Assembly: GCA_002490835.1 (NCBI GenBank)
Contig: DKUU01000025.1
Coordinates: 1-64,000, forward strand
Length of the DNA stretch: 64,000 nt
DNA from: Lachnospiraceae bacterium UBA7196
Lineage (GTDB): Bacteria; Bacillota; Clostridia; Lachnospirales; Lachnospiraceae
Direction of reading: 5' to 3'
Shown here: positions 16,826 through 25,111 of the stretch, piece after piece
How positions within the stretch are numbered: position 1 is the first letter of the stretch
How the letters are laid out: every line of letters starts with the position of its first letter
Translations under genes and position numbers: made by a program
The notes under the pieces: model-generated
What the model was told of the DNA's origin: nothing
What the model saw: the letters and a program-made list of their open reading frames with translations, nothing else
Databases searched by the model: none

Positions 16826-18262
16826 TCAATAAAATCCATAGCGTCTGGTCATTTCGTAGGAATAGCCGAAACGACTGCTCACTGACGTCTGCGCCAGAAA
16901 GGAATCAAAGCAGGCATCCATCCGAAACGCCGCATTGCCGGGCGTCTGTCGGATATCCATCTCCATGATATCCATAGCGCGCTCCGTCCTTGTCTCCGCA
17001 TCCTGCAAAAACAGCATGATTTGTAAATATTCCTTATAGTTGAGCCCCCTGCCGCTCTTGTCCTGCGTCAGGCTTCCCCGTGCGTTGATGATGCTGCTGA
17101 TACTAGTCTTCCAATCAGCCGCCGTCTTCCAGATCGGCACTCTGCCGCCGCCAAGAAGCGTCTTGACATCCTGCAGGCTTTCCACAAAGGCCCATGCAAA
17201 GAGGATCAGATATTTCACCGGTTCCATCAAAGCAGGCATCAGCATGACTGCCGTAAGCGTGGCTGCCAACGCCTGCGCCTCCGCCACCTTTGCGCTGTCC
17301 GTGAGGATGTACAACACGTTTGCTGCCTCCCGCCACAAAAGAAGCCGCCTTGCTACCTTCTCCAGATTCTGCCAGTCCGTGTCTTCTCCCATCAGGATGT
17401 ATTCGATCTGGTACTTCATCAAAGCCTTATCGAGTTCTTCCCCAAAATAACCGCATTTTTCAAATAAGTAAGTCTGAAATACAAGGTCATTAGCCTCTCC
17501 GCCCGCTTCCACCGCCTCCGCGCTCAGTCCTGTCCCTCTCAACCTGCTCGGACGATGAGAAAGGTAGGAACCCAGATTGACCTTTACCGCGGACACGTCG
17601 GACGTATCTTCCAGTACAAGATTCAAAACGCCGCTGCCTCTGAGGGCGTTTACGGCATCGGCCGGATTACTTAAGGGTACCTCCTCTATTTCTCCATCTT
17701 CTGTCTCCACCTGCGGCAGTCCGATTTCATTGATCTCTGCCTCATACTTACTTCGCATCGCTCCCACATCCGTCGTATCGAGTCCAAAACCCTGCAGCAG
17801 AGCCGCATTTTCCGTAACCTTATCCAAAATTGCCCCCAGCGGATAATCGTTCATGTAATCCGTAGCCTGACGTCTAAGTACCGCGCCGCCATCATCCGAT
17901 GCCACAGAATACTCCATGATCTTGGCCAGCGCGACATCCATTGCCAGAAAATCCCTGCCGGCAAAAATACCTTTTTCTTCTCCCGCCTGCAGATTCCTGT
18001 GCATATAATCGCGCAAATGCCCCTCTGTATTGGCAATAGCGGGATGGGCGCTGCAGTAGGAAGAATCTACAAACAGCAGGTCATATTGCTTTAATAACTC
18101 TCTGTGATATTCAGCCAAAACGGAATTCATACCGATATCCGTCACGCACTCAAATTTCATGCGGATAGCACTGATCCGTGCCCCTTCTATTACTGTGAAT
18201 ACAAGGGACAGGATCAATGTGAGGGATAGGGATAAAAATACCGTTATATATCCCCGCCTCAT
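16826..18262 (-). CDS. DUF5702-type Tad-locus membrane protein
   Basis: 478 residues. An N-terminal TM (YITVFLSLSLTLILSLVFTV) is followed by a long exported region and one or two further hydrophobic segments near residues 330-365. The pattern matches the DUF5702 proteins (name from memory) that accompany Flp pili in Lachnospiraceae. It starts at 18262 by ATGA overlap with the pilin stop. Probably a large TadG-like pilus component. Confidence 0.75.
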   Translation of the reverse strand: MRRGYITVFLSLSLTLILSLVFTVIEGARISAIRMKFECVTDIGMNSVLAEYHRELLKQYDLLFVDSSYCSAHPAIANTEGHLRDYMHRNLQAGEEKGIFAGRDFLAMDVALAKIMEYSVASDDGGAVLRRQATDYMNDYPLGAILDKVTENAALLQGFGLDTTDVGAMRSKYEAEINEIGLPQVETEDGEIEEVPLSNPADAVNALRGSGVLNLVLEDTSDVSAVKVNLGSYLSHRPSRLRGTGLSAEAVEAGGEANDLVFQTYLFEKCGYFGEELDKALMKYQIEYILMGEDTDWQNLEKVARRLLLWREAANVLYILTDSAKVAEAQALAATLTAVMLMPALMEPVKYLILFAWAFVESLQDVKTLLGGGRVPIWKTAADWKTSISSIINARGSLTQDKSGRGLNYKEYLQIMLFLQDAETRTERAMDIMEMDIRQTPGNAAFRMDACFDSFLAQTSVSSRFGYSYEMTRRYGFY

Positions 18263-18459
18263 TTCATGATCGTGTTGCTGTCCTTGGTGATCTTCTCGAA
18301 AACTTTTTTCACCAGAGACTGCATCTGCGTCTTGAAAATGATGACCAGACCGATCAGCACCACAATAATCAATATGATCTCTACAGTGCCCATGCCCTCC
18401 TCCTCCCGCAGGAAGGCTCCAAATCCTTTTAGTCTCCCGTTTTCCTGTTTTTTAAGCAT
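18259..18459 (-). CDS. Flp1-family type IVb pilin
   Basis: 66-residue major pilin. EEEG|MGTVEIILIIVVLIGLV shows the class IVb cleavage context with the conserved Glu at +5 and a ~22-residue hydrophobic helix; a short basic/polar tail follows. Length is typical of Flp pilins. An AGAGAGGAAA-type site precedes the ATG. It lies between the inner-membrane assembly genes and TadE/G genes, the normal order of a Tad locus. Confidence 0.92.
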   Translation of the reverse strand: MLKKQENGRLKGFGAFLREEEGMGTVEIILIIVVLIGLVIIFKTQMQSLVKKVFEKITKDSNTIMK

Positions 18460-18523
18460 ACATTTTCCTCTCTTTCTGAAGGTTTTTAACCTTCCATTTT
18501 TTTATATAAACCCGTCTTCTCCC

Positions 18524-18602
18524 GTAGTTAACTGCGGAGCAAATTTACTATGCAGAGGATTGAAAATCCTCTTGTAGTTAATTTGCAAAGCAAATTTACT
18601 AC
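18524..18602. repeat. Paired palindromic repeats flanking a hairpin at the tadC/pilin gap
   Basis: Two related units, 18524-18551 and 18574-18602, share GTAGTTAA-N-GCAAATTTACTA. The second is itself palindromic: GTAGTTAATTTGC pairs with GCAAATTTACTAC at 12 of 13 positions. Between them AGAGGATT-GAA-AATCCTCT forms a perfect 8-bp stem. The last bases overlap the stop codon of the tadC gene. The cluster could terminate or process the operon mRNA ahead of the pilin gene. Confidence 0.7.
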
Positions 18603-20053
18603 AGTGTAAAGGAGAAGTAAGCCGGGATCATAATGATCACCATGACCACGCAGAGCATCATCATCATCGGCATCAGCAGTTTTGTACCCGCCTCCTCGCC
18701 CAGCTTTTTTGCCAGACTCTTTCGCTCCGCAAAAGCATTGTCCGCCTCCTGCCGGAACATACGCAGAAGATCGTTGCTTCCCTTCCTGATATTCTGGGAA
18801 AGCAGAGCCGCCAGTTTACTATAGGCCTGCACCTGACAGCGTTTGCCAAACCGTTCGTAAGCTTCCGTCTCTGATTTACCGCCCTGAAGCTCATTGCAGG
18901 TAATCATAATTTCTTCATAAACATACTTTTTTCTAAGCTTACGCTGCTTTTTATAGTCCTCGCCCATCTTGAAAAAAGCATTGCGAATTGTCATACCCGC
19001 GCCCATGTAGAGGGCCAGCTTATTGACGATCTCCGGATAATCCATCAAAAGCTCCCTTCTTCTTGCTTCCAGTTTCTGATCCAGTTTCCTGCCTTTTCCC
19101 CAATAGATGACGCCGGCCGAGATCAAAACCAGAAGCAGAAAATAACTGCTGCTGTCTTCTATAATCTCCCGCCACACGATTGGTTCCGGGCCCAGCCGAT
19201 CCGGCAGCACCATAGCTTCCCCGCTCTTTGTACTCTCCTCGTGCTCCTTTAAAAGCGCCTCCACGCGGCTGCGGATTGCCTCCTGCGGTGTATAAATAAC
19301 AGGATTGACCTGCACCAAAAGCGGATATTCTTTGCTCCAGTCTTCATAATCAAACCGCGCCGTCAGGGTAACGATCTCCCCCGTCGTCAGCTCCCCGTTT
19401 AACACCGTTCCGTCCGTATCCACCAGCGAATAGGCGCTGCTCTCCCAACTGATCTCAAACGGGTAGCCCGCAAGTTCACAAACCAGATCCAGATTCTTTC
19501 TCACATCCTCAAGTTTTTCGTTTTCGCCCAAAATCGCCGTGGGAAGGAGCGCCTGCGCCTCCTTATACAGCTTCTCGATCTCCTGTGTCGTAAACTTGCG
19601 CTCCTCCACCAGATAATCAAAGATTTCCTCCTGTATCCCCGGAAGCTTTGCCGCAAGTCCCACCTCCACCTTCCCCTCCCCGTAATCATTTCTGGGAAGA
19701 TAGGCGCCGTCAATCAGGCGGGGACTGCTGCGGGCGCTGATCCAGACCGCCAGACAAAGCAAATCGCCCACAAACACCACCATCAAAATCGTGCTGTAAA
19801 GTTTAAGATAATGCTCCTGCACCTGTCTTTCGGCCGCGACCTGCGGCTGCAGCGTCTTTAACTTATCGCCAAGCTGCCTGTCTCCCAATTCCCGCCTCCA
19901 GTTTCTTTTTCCGGTTCCTTTTCCGCCTCCGCCCGCCCTCCGTTTCCGCAGGATACAGGCTGCCATTTTTTGAAAAGGGTTTCCGGCCTCCCTTGCCGAA
20001 GCAAGGAATAAAAGCAGGTAAGCCGCCATAATAACTGCATACACATATATCAT
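18599..20053 (-). CDS. tadC: TadC-like type II secretion F protein with an exported Ig-like insert
   Basis: 484 residues. An N-terminal TM, a basic region and a second TM (about residues 93-110) lead into a ~200-residue exported region containing an Ig-like stretch (FEISWESSAYSLVDTDG...VTLTARF). Another TM follows (about 308-325). The C-terminal ~160 residues are the T2SF-type domain with PEIVNKLALYMGAGMTIRNA and a closing TM. ATG at 20053 follows AAAGGA. Standard TadC proteins are ~300 residues, so the extra exported domain is unusual. Confidence 0.82.
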   Translation of the reverse strand: MIYVYAVIMAAYLLLFLASAREAGNPFQKMAACILRKRRAGGGGKGTGKRNWRRELGDRQLGDKLKTLQPQVAAERQVQEHYLKLYSTILMVVFVGDLLCLAVWISARSSPRLIDGAYLPRNDYGEGKVEVGLAAKLPGIQEEIFDYLVEERKFTTQEIEKLYKEAQALLPTAILGENEKLEDVRKNLDLVCELAGYPFEISWESSAYSLVDTDGTVLNGELTTGEIVTLTARFDYEDWSKEYPLLVQVNPVIYTPQEAIRSRVEALLKEHEESTKSGEAMVLPDRLGPEPIVWREIIEDSSSYFLLLVLISAGVIYWGKGRKLDQKLEARRRELLMDYPEIVNKLALYMGAGMTIRNAFFKMGEDYKKQRKLRKKYVYEEIMITCNELQGGKSETEAYERFGKRCQVQAYSKLAALLSQNIRKGSNDLLRMFRQEADNAFAERKSLAKKLGEEAGTKLLMPMMMMLCVVMVIIMIPAYFSFTL

Positions 20054-20143
20054 TGTTCGTTCCTTTCTTATCAAAATTTAAAACTTATCGATGTTTTCCT
20101 CTTGTTTACAATCCTTTCTGTATCCGTCACAGACTGTCGATAC

Positions 20144-20902
20144 TCACACCTCAATCTCTACAATCTTTCGGGAAAGCCGCCACGCCGCTCCGTAAAATCC
20201 CAGACAGACCGTCATCACCACGATTCCCACCAGATTATGATAAAGCACGTCGAAAAACCCCTTTGAGGTGGTCCCGATATAGAAGATGATCAAAAACGGT
20301 ACCAGATTCATGATCTTCTGCTCCATCTTTTTTGCGCTGATCATGAGCTGAATCTCCTTGTCCGTCTCAATCTTCTGCTCGATCACTCCGGCCGTCTTTT
20401 CCAGAATTTCCGTGAGATTGCCTCCGCTTTTTTTCGCGATCAGAAAGACGTCCGCAAACTGCATGATATCCGGCAAATGACTGCGAAGCCCCAGATCATA
20501 GAGCAGTCTTTCCAGCACAACGTTATTGTCCATCCCGCGTATCATATGCCGTATTTCCAGCACGATCGGGCTGTCCGTCCCGTAGAGCGGTTCCATGTCC
20601 CGGTAAGCTTCCCGCAGTGCATTTTCGATCGAATAACCCGCCTTCATATTTGCCGAGAGCGAAAGCACCAGATCCTTGAACTGTGCGTTCAGTTCCTGTC
20701 TGCGTTTTTTGGACAGCTCCCTCTTTTTTTCTTTCATCAAAAACAGAAACAAGGGGAAAAGCAGCGCACACGCAATCAGTGACCGATAGAAAAAATAGCC
20801 GATCGCCAAAATCAAAAGCGCGCTCTCCAAAACGGACAGGAACCCTTCCTTTGCGGAAAAATGATATTCACCATAATCTGGCAGACTGTAATTTTTCGAC
20901 AT
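20144..20902 (-). CDS. tadB: TadB-like type II secretion F protein
   Basis: 252 residues. Two TM helices near residues 25-60, a T2SF cytoplasmic domain (LVLSLSANMKAGYSIENALR) and two C-terminal TMs. It forms the inner-membrane platform with TadC and works with the CpaF ATPase. ATG at 20902 has GGGAGAG 7 nt upstream; an in-frame TTG lies two codons before. It overlaps the CpaF gene end by 35 bp. Confidence 0.88.
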   Translation of the reverse strand: MSKNYSLPDYGEYHFSAKEGFLSVLESALLILAIGYFFYRSLIACALLFPLFLFLMKEKKRELSKKRRQELNAQFKDLVLSLSANMKAGYSIENALREAYRDMEPLYGTDSPIVLEIRHMIRGMDNNVVLERLLYDLGLRSHLPDIMQFADVFLIAKKSGGNLTEILEKTAGVIEQKIETDKEIQLMISAKKMEQKIMNLVPFLIIFYIGTTSKGFFDVLYHNLVGIVVMTVCLGFYGAAWRLSRKIVEIEV

Positions 20903-22079
20903 AGCCAAGCTCTCCCTTCTTTCTTAAAACGCCCTGCAGCTTCCCATCCGCCCCCTCCCCTTCCTCCTCGAACCGATAAAGGGTCGAAAGCCGTATTTCC
21001 CCTTCCTCATAACCCGTCACCTCCACGATCTCCAAAACCTTCCTGCTCTTGTCGCGAAGCCTCCCGAGATGGACAATGATATCGATGCCCGACGCGATCT
21101 GCTGCCTGATTGCCGCCAGCGGAATCTCCATCCCCATCAGGATCATATTTTCCAGACGGCTGAGCATATCCCGCGCGCTGTTGGCATGACCCGTAGACAT
21201 CGAGCCGTCGTGGCCCGTATTCAGGCACTGCATCATATCAAAAGCCTCGCCGCCGCGCACCTCCCCGACGATGATCCTGTCCGGCCGCATCCTCAAAGAC
21301 GTCTTGATCAAATCCCTGATCGTGATCTCCTGACAGCCGTCCACATTCGCGTTTCTCGTCTCCATGCGAACGAGATTCCGTATGTTAATAAGCTGTAGTT
21401 CGGCACTGTCCTCAATGGTGATGATCCGCTCCTCCTGCGGGATATAATTTGATAAAGCATTGAGGAAAGTGGTTTTGCCGGAGCCTGTCCCACCGCTGAT
21501 AAAGATGTTGTATCTTGCCTGCACGAGCTTATCCAACCACATGCACACTTCCTCCGTGATGGAACCGAAGGAGACCAGATTCTCCATGGTGATCGGCTTA
21601 TCGGGAAAGCGCCTGATGGTGACAATGGGGCCGTTTAGGGCCACAGGGTTTAGGACCACGTTGACACGCGCGCCGTTTGCCAGTCTCGCGTCCACGATCG
21701 GAGAAGCCTCGTTGACCGTGCGGTTGCAATCCGATACGATCTGCTGGATCACATCCTGCAATTTTTCTTCACTTTCAAACTGCAGCCCGCTTTTCAAAAG
21801 CCTTCCTTTTCTTTCGATGAAGATATGTTCCGGCCCGTTGATCATGATCTCCGTAACGCCGGGATCGTCCACCAGCTCCTGCAGCACATCCAATTTACGG
21901 ACGGCATGAAAAAGTTCTTTCCTCAGCCTTGTCCGCTCCTGCAGCGACAGCGGCTGTTCCCGGCTCTCCCGGATCAGCATTTCATCGATCAGATCCCTGA
22001 TTTCCTCATCGCTACTCTCTTTGGAATAATCGATGCTCTCCAAAAGTTTTTCCCGTAAGATACGCCTTCTGTCTTCCAT
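20868..22079 (-). CDS. cpaF: CpaF/TadA secretion ATPase
   Basis: 403 residues. A GspE/VirB11-type hexameric ATPase: Walker A GGTGSGKTTFLNAL, Asp-box DSAELQ, Walker B-like RIIVGEVRGGEAFDM and His-box TGHDGSMSTGHAN, all in the expected order. The N-terminal domain is short. ATG at 22079 follows GGGGGCGAG. It powers Flp pilus assembly. Confidence 0.95.
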   Translation of the reverse strand: MEDRRRILREKLLESIDYSKESSDEEIRDLIDEMLIRESREQPLSLQERTRLRKELFHAVRKLDVLQELVDDPGVTEIMINGPEHIFIERKGRLLKSGLQFESEEKLQDVIQQIVSDCNRTVNEASPIVDARLANGARVNVVLNPVALNGPIVTIRRFPDKPITMENLVSFGSITEEVCMWLDKLVQARYNIFISGGTGSGKTTFLNALSNYIPQEERIITIEDSAELQLINIRNLVRMETRNANVDGCQEITIRDLIKTSLRMRPDRIIVGEVRGGEAFDMMQCLNTGHDGSMSTGHANSARDMLSRLENMILMGMEIPLAAIRQQIASGIDIIVHLGRLRDKSRKVLEIVEVTGYEEGEIRLSTLYRFEEEGEGADGKLQGVLRKKGELGYVEKLQSARLW

Positions 22080-22099
22080 ACTCGCCCCCATTTCCCGCA

Positions 22100-23110
22100 C
22101 TATCCGTCTAAATCCTCGCTGATGATCGCCCGCACATACCTTGCCAGCTCCCCGTGCGTCATCATATCAAGGCTTGCCGGTAATTCCTTGAAGATCGGGA
22201 ACCGGCACTTTACCGTCTTATCCGCGATCTCATTAAATTCATTGGCCAAAAGCATCTGTTCGTACTGCCGCAGCTTTGCCGCCGCAAACGGATCGTCCCG
22301 GGTTATGGTGTAAATTTTGTAACAGCTTTTTAACAGCTCAAACAGCCCTTCCATCCCGTCGTCCAAATCTAAGATCAGATACTCATACTCCCCGATCGCC
22401 GCAAGGTCCCCGCACAGCGCAAGCCACTGTTCACCCGGCACTTCCCTGATACCGAGGGCATACTGCATGGGCGGTATATAATCCAGTCCCCCCGCGCTCT
22501 GGATGATGGACGGGAGCCGCAGGGCCAGCTTTTCCCTCGCGCTCTGGAAATAGTACACGACATCCATCATATCCGTCTGATACTCTCTGCGCAGGATCTC
22601 ACCCAATCCGGAATACATCTCAAAATTCAAATATAAGGTCCTATGCCCGCGCGCCAGAAGCTGCCCCAGTGTCAGCGCGAAAGAAGTTTGCAGGCATCTT
22701 TTAATTGGCGAATAAATACCGATCATTTTTGCCGCCGTATCTGTCGCCTCAACACATCCTGTAAATCCGTCCTCTTCCGCAAGTCCTTCCAGAATCGCCT
22801 GCACCACCTTGTCGGGACTTTGATACTTGCTGATACAGCATAAGTCCGTCTGCATCTTATTTTCGCTCTCCTGCAGGATGAACAACTGCGCTGCCTGTGT
22901 TCTGACATATTCTTCTTTCAGCAGTCTCCATGCGCTCTCCGCAATGAGCAGGACGGCTATTTCCTCCCTACCCGCAAATCGTTCCAATTCCTCCACCGCC
23001 GTAAACAAATGCACCGTGTAAGGCAGTCTCACCTTCTCCATAAGATACTCCGCCATCCGAAACGCATAGCCTTCCTCAGTATCGCAGACCGCCATAATCT
23101 TTTCTCTCAA
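22100..23110 (-). CDS. CpaE/TadZ-like protein with a degenerate P-loop
   Basis: 336 residues. An N-terminal receiver-like domain (residues ~1-120) precedes a ParA/MinD-like domain where the deviant Walker A would be: IGIYSPIKRCLQTSFAL lacks the usual GK-T and carries Leu-Gln-Thr instead. A later LILDLDDG resembles Walker B. TTG at 23110 is chosen because GGGAGG lies 6 nt upstream and it overlaps the preceding stop (TTGA); ATG at 23095 is the alternative. The protein probably localises the Tad machinery rather than hydrolysing ATP efficiently. Confidence 0.78.
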   Translation of the reverse strand: MREKIMAVCDTEEGYAFRMAEYLMEKVRLPYTVHLFTAVEELERFAGREEIAVLLIAESAWRLLKEEYVRTQAAQLFILQESENKMQTDLCCISKYQSPDKVVQAILEGLAEEDGFTGCVEATDTAAKMIGIYSPIKRCLQTSFALTLGQLLARGHRTLYLNFEMYSGLGEILRREYQTDMMDVVYYFQSAREKLALRLPSIIQSAGGLDYIPPMQYALGIREVPGEQWLALCGDLAAIGEYEYLILDLDDGMEGLFELLKSCYKIYTITRDDPFAAAKLRQYEQMLLANEFNEIADKTVKCRFPIFKELPASLDMMTHGELARYVRAIISEDLDG

Positions 23111-23634
23111 AACAATCCTCCCATTCTGCACACCACACTGAAAAGAACCGGCACCGCAAAGTGGATCTTATTTTTACAGTAGGCGTGATCGTCCTGTTTT
23201 TGTTCCTCATCATAACGTTGTAAACACCCGCTCCTGCCGACCGCAAACAGATAGGAAAAGAAATACCGGAATCGTTCTTTTCCGTTTTTCTCTGCAGTAA
23301 GCTTACAGACTGAAAATACTGCGCCGATCACAAAAGCGCCCGCCAGCAGGTAAGCCATATCTCCCGCCCCGTAAAAGCATCCGATCATAACAAACAGCTT
23401 TACATCGCCCGCGCCCAAAACGCCTATTTTAAACAGGGGATATAACAGCAGAAACGCTAAAAACACAGACGCCGGAATTGCCGATACGTTCCGACCGGAT
23501 AAGATGCCGCACAAGACTCCGGCTGCGATGCCGATCAGAATGAAGCCGTTTGGAATGCGGCCCGTCTTCAAATCGGAAAACGCCGAAAGTAAGAGCAGGA
23601 ATAGTAAAATAGATTGCCAGTTATTCAGTCCAAT
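23107..23634 (-). CDS. Type IV prepilin peptidase, A24 family (first copy; likely ATT start)
   Basis: 175 residues if read from ATT at 23634, which lies 7 nt after AAAGGAGG. The next conventional start in frame (TTG, 23571) falls inside the conserved SDLKTGRIPNG motif and would lose the first catalytic Asp. With the upstream start, both A24 aspartates are present: FSDLKTGRIPN and GAGDVKLF. There are about five TM segments and a cytoplasmic basic tail. CTG at 23628 is another possible start. It is the first gene of the Tad operon and overlaps the CpaE-like gene. Confidence 0.8.
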   Translation of the reverse strand: MGLNNWQSILLFLLLLSAFSDLKTGRIPNGFILIGIAAGVLCGILSGRNVSAIPASVFLAFLLLYPLFKIGVLGAGDVKLFVMIGCFYGAGDMAYLLAGAFVIGAVFSVCKLTAEKNGKERFRYFFSYLFAVGRSGCLQRYDEEQKQDDHAYCKNKIHFAVPVLFSVVCRMGGLF

Positions 23635-23672
23635 AAAACCGCCTCCTTTTGTAATAAATTAGTAAAACTCTG

Positions 23673-23753
23673 ACTCAATGAAATAATCGGGAGAACTTCC
23701 CTGTGCCATCCGGCATGATCGTGAAATGAGATTCCACGTAGAATTTCTTGAGT
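23673..23753 (-). ncRNA. Candidate four-way-junction leader RNA of the Tad operon
   Basis: On the minus-strand transcript the outer stem ACUCAA-GAAAU pairs with AUUUC-A-UUGAGU (11 bp, one bulged A). Inside it are three hairpins in series: CGUGGAAU-CUC-AUUUCACG (8 bp with one GU), UGCC-GGAU-GGCA (4 bp) and GGGA-AGUUC-UCCC (4 bp). It begins a few nucleotides after the predicted transcript start and ends ~40 nt before the ribosome binding site. It does not match the class I or class II c-di-GMP riboswitch consensus as I recall them. No terminator follows, so any control would be translational or on RNA stability. Confidence 0.55.
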
Positions 23754-23763
23754 TGTGAATTGA

Positions 23764-23791
23764 ATTATAGCACAAATAAATGACTTGTCCA
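23764..23791 (-). promoter_or_regulatory. Sigma-A promoter of the Tad operon
   Basis: Minus strand: -35 TGGACA (23791-23786), 16-bp spacer, -10 TATAAT (23769-23764). The predicted transcript start near 23757 is just ahead of the structured leader. Confidence 0.7.
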
Positions 23792-23827
23792 TAGGGTATT
23801 TATAAAAAAACTAATTTTGTGAATACC

Positions 23828-24100
23828 TTACAAAATTTTAAAAAAATGAATCCCGTAAAGTACCGCAACCCCCGGAAAACCAAGGATTCCGGATGTCAAA
23901 ACAGTAAATGGATTAATGCCCACCGCCACCTCGATCTGCCTGCTCGCCAGCATGTAATTAATCGCGTAAATACCAATCGTCCCCATCACTGCCCGCAAGA
24001 TAAAATTGACCAGCCACTCGACCTTACGCCCCATCGCACCAATGCCTAAAACGATCAGACAAACCGCCAAAATTGCCGCAATACCACCCATATTTCCCAT
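23828..24100 (-). CDS. bofA: BofA-type pro-sigma-K processing inhibitor
   Basis: 90-residue membrane protein with three hydrophobic segments. The C-terminal half NPFTVLTSGILGFPGVAVLYG is the BofA signature. In sporulating Firmicutes BofA sits in the forespore outer membrane and holds the SpoIVFB protease inactive. AAGGGAGAAG precedes ATG at 24100. It is the clearest sign that the organism is a spore former. Its usual neighbour, a YaaL/DUF2508 gene, is here divergent rather than in the same operon. Confidence 0.9.
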   Translation of the reverse strand: MGNMGGIAAILAVCLIVLGIGAMGRKVEWLVNFILRAVMGTIGIYAINYMLASRQIEVAVGINPFTVLTSGILGFPGVAVLYGIHFFKIL

Positions 24101-24296
24101 TTGACTCTTCTCCCTTTTTCTCCCGCCGCCGCTCTTCTCGCATATCGAAAAACACGTTGCGGATCAAGCCCTGCCTTGTCTTTCTTTACACGCTATGCGC
24201 ATGCAATTCATAATATGACAGGAATATTTCTGGAAAAATATACCTAAACTTTAAGTAAGACAGCAAGAAGCACAGGAAAGGAAAGGTAAATTTGAT

Positions 24297-24584
24297 ATGA
24301 GAGTTATTTTTAGACAAAGCCCCTGTATTCCGGCGGACCCTGACATGATCGTGGACGGGCACAGACCGACCCTGAAAGAAGAATTGATCATGACCAGACG
24401 CGCTCTGGAAAACGCGTACGCCGGTTTTGACAACGCCACGGAACCGGACCTGATCGACTGCTATATCTATGAATTGAACTCTGTGATGAAACGGTATAAA
24501 TACCTGCTGCAAAAGGCAGCGGAATCCGAACCGCTGCCTGATGAGGAACACGCCGAGGCGATACGCCCGCTGACGATGTCATAA
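24297..24584 (+). CDS. YaaL/DUF2508-like protein
   Basis: 95 residues. KEELIMTRRALENAYAGFDNA followed by PDLIDCYIYELNSV and RYKYLLQKA matches the helical YaaL/DUF2508 pattern, a family commonly located beside bofA. AAAGGAAAGG lies 15 nt upstream of ATG at 24297. Function unknown. It converges with fliS, ending 35 bp from it. Confidence 0.75.
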   Translation: MRVIFRQSPCIPADPDMIVDGHRPTLKEELIMTRRALENAYAGFDNATEPDLIDCYIYELNSVMKRYKYLLQKAAESEPLPDEEHAEAIRPLTMS

Positions 24585-24619
24585 TTTCATTTCCATTATT
24601 TTACGCGCAGCCTGATCCG

Positions 24620-25096
24620 CTACACGCTGAATCCCCTGTTTGCTGCGGGATCTGTGGCATTTTCCATGAGCGTATCCCTGCCGTAGGTAAGGCCGGCATA
24701 CACGGTCTGCGTATTACCCATGACGGGACCCGTCGTATCCTGTCCTTCGATCTGCCGGTAAGCCGCCGCCAGATTTTTAAGCACGGGGCGGACATGCTCC
24801 AGATTTTCCCCGTCGTTATGCAGGGCCGCCTGAGCCACCTCCCTGTTGACATAGAGGTAGAGCTGCCGGAGATTCTGTGCCACTTCATACTCCAGATGCA
24901 GAGAATCCATGAGTTCGCACATGCAGCCCTGAATCCTGCGTACAGCGTTCTTAAAGGCCGCTTTGTCATTTGCATCGAGGGCTTCCTTGGCCTCATCCAC
25001 ATACTGCAGCGCCATCTCGTAGAGGATGGTGATAAGCTGCGTCTTGTTCGCCTGCGTGATCCGCAGAGTATATTCCTGCTTTAATTCCTTGGTCAT
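24620..25096 (-). CDS. fliS: Flagellar export chaperone FliS
   Basis: 158 residues. A four-helix FliS bundle (LITILYEMALQYVDEAKEAL, then LYLYVNREVAQAAL) binds the flagellin C-terminus in the cytosol and prevents early polymerisation. The C-terminal ~35 residues are extra and polar. AAAGGGAAAAC precedes the ATG. It is 15 nt downstream of the flagellin gene on the same strand, so the two are expressed together. Confidence 0.9.
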   Translation of the reverse strand: MTKELKQEYTLRITQANKTQLITILYEMALQYVDEAKEALDANDKAAFKNAVRRIQGCMCELMDSLHLEYEVAQNLRQLYLYVNREVAQAALHNDGENLEHVRPVLKNLAAAYRQIEGQDTTGPVMGNTQTVYAGLTYGRDTLMENATDPAANRGFSV

Positions 25097-25111
25097 TGTT
25101 TTCCCTTTCTA

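Noticed and set aside
23641..23760. c-di-GMP riboswitch in the Tad leader
   Set aside because: Neither the GEMM-I nor GEMM-II core is recognisable; the fold is a four-way junction instead.
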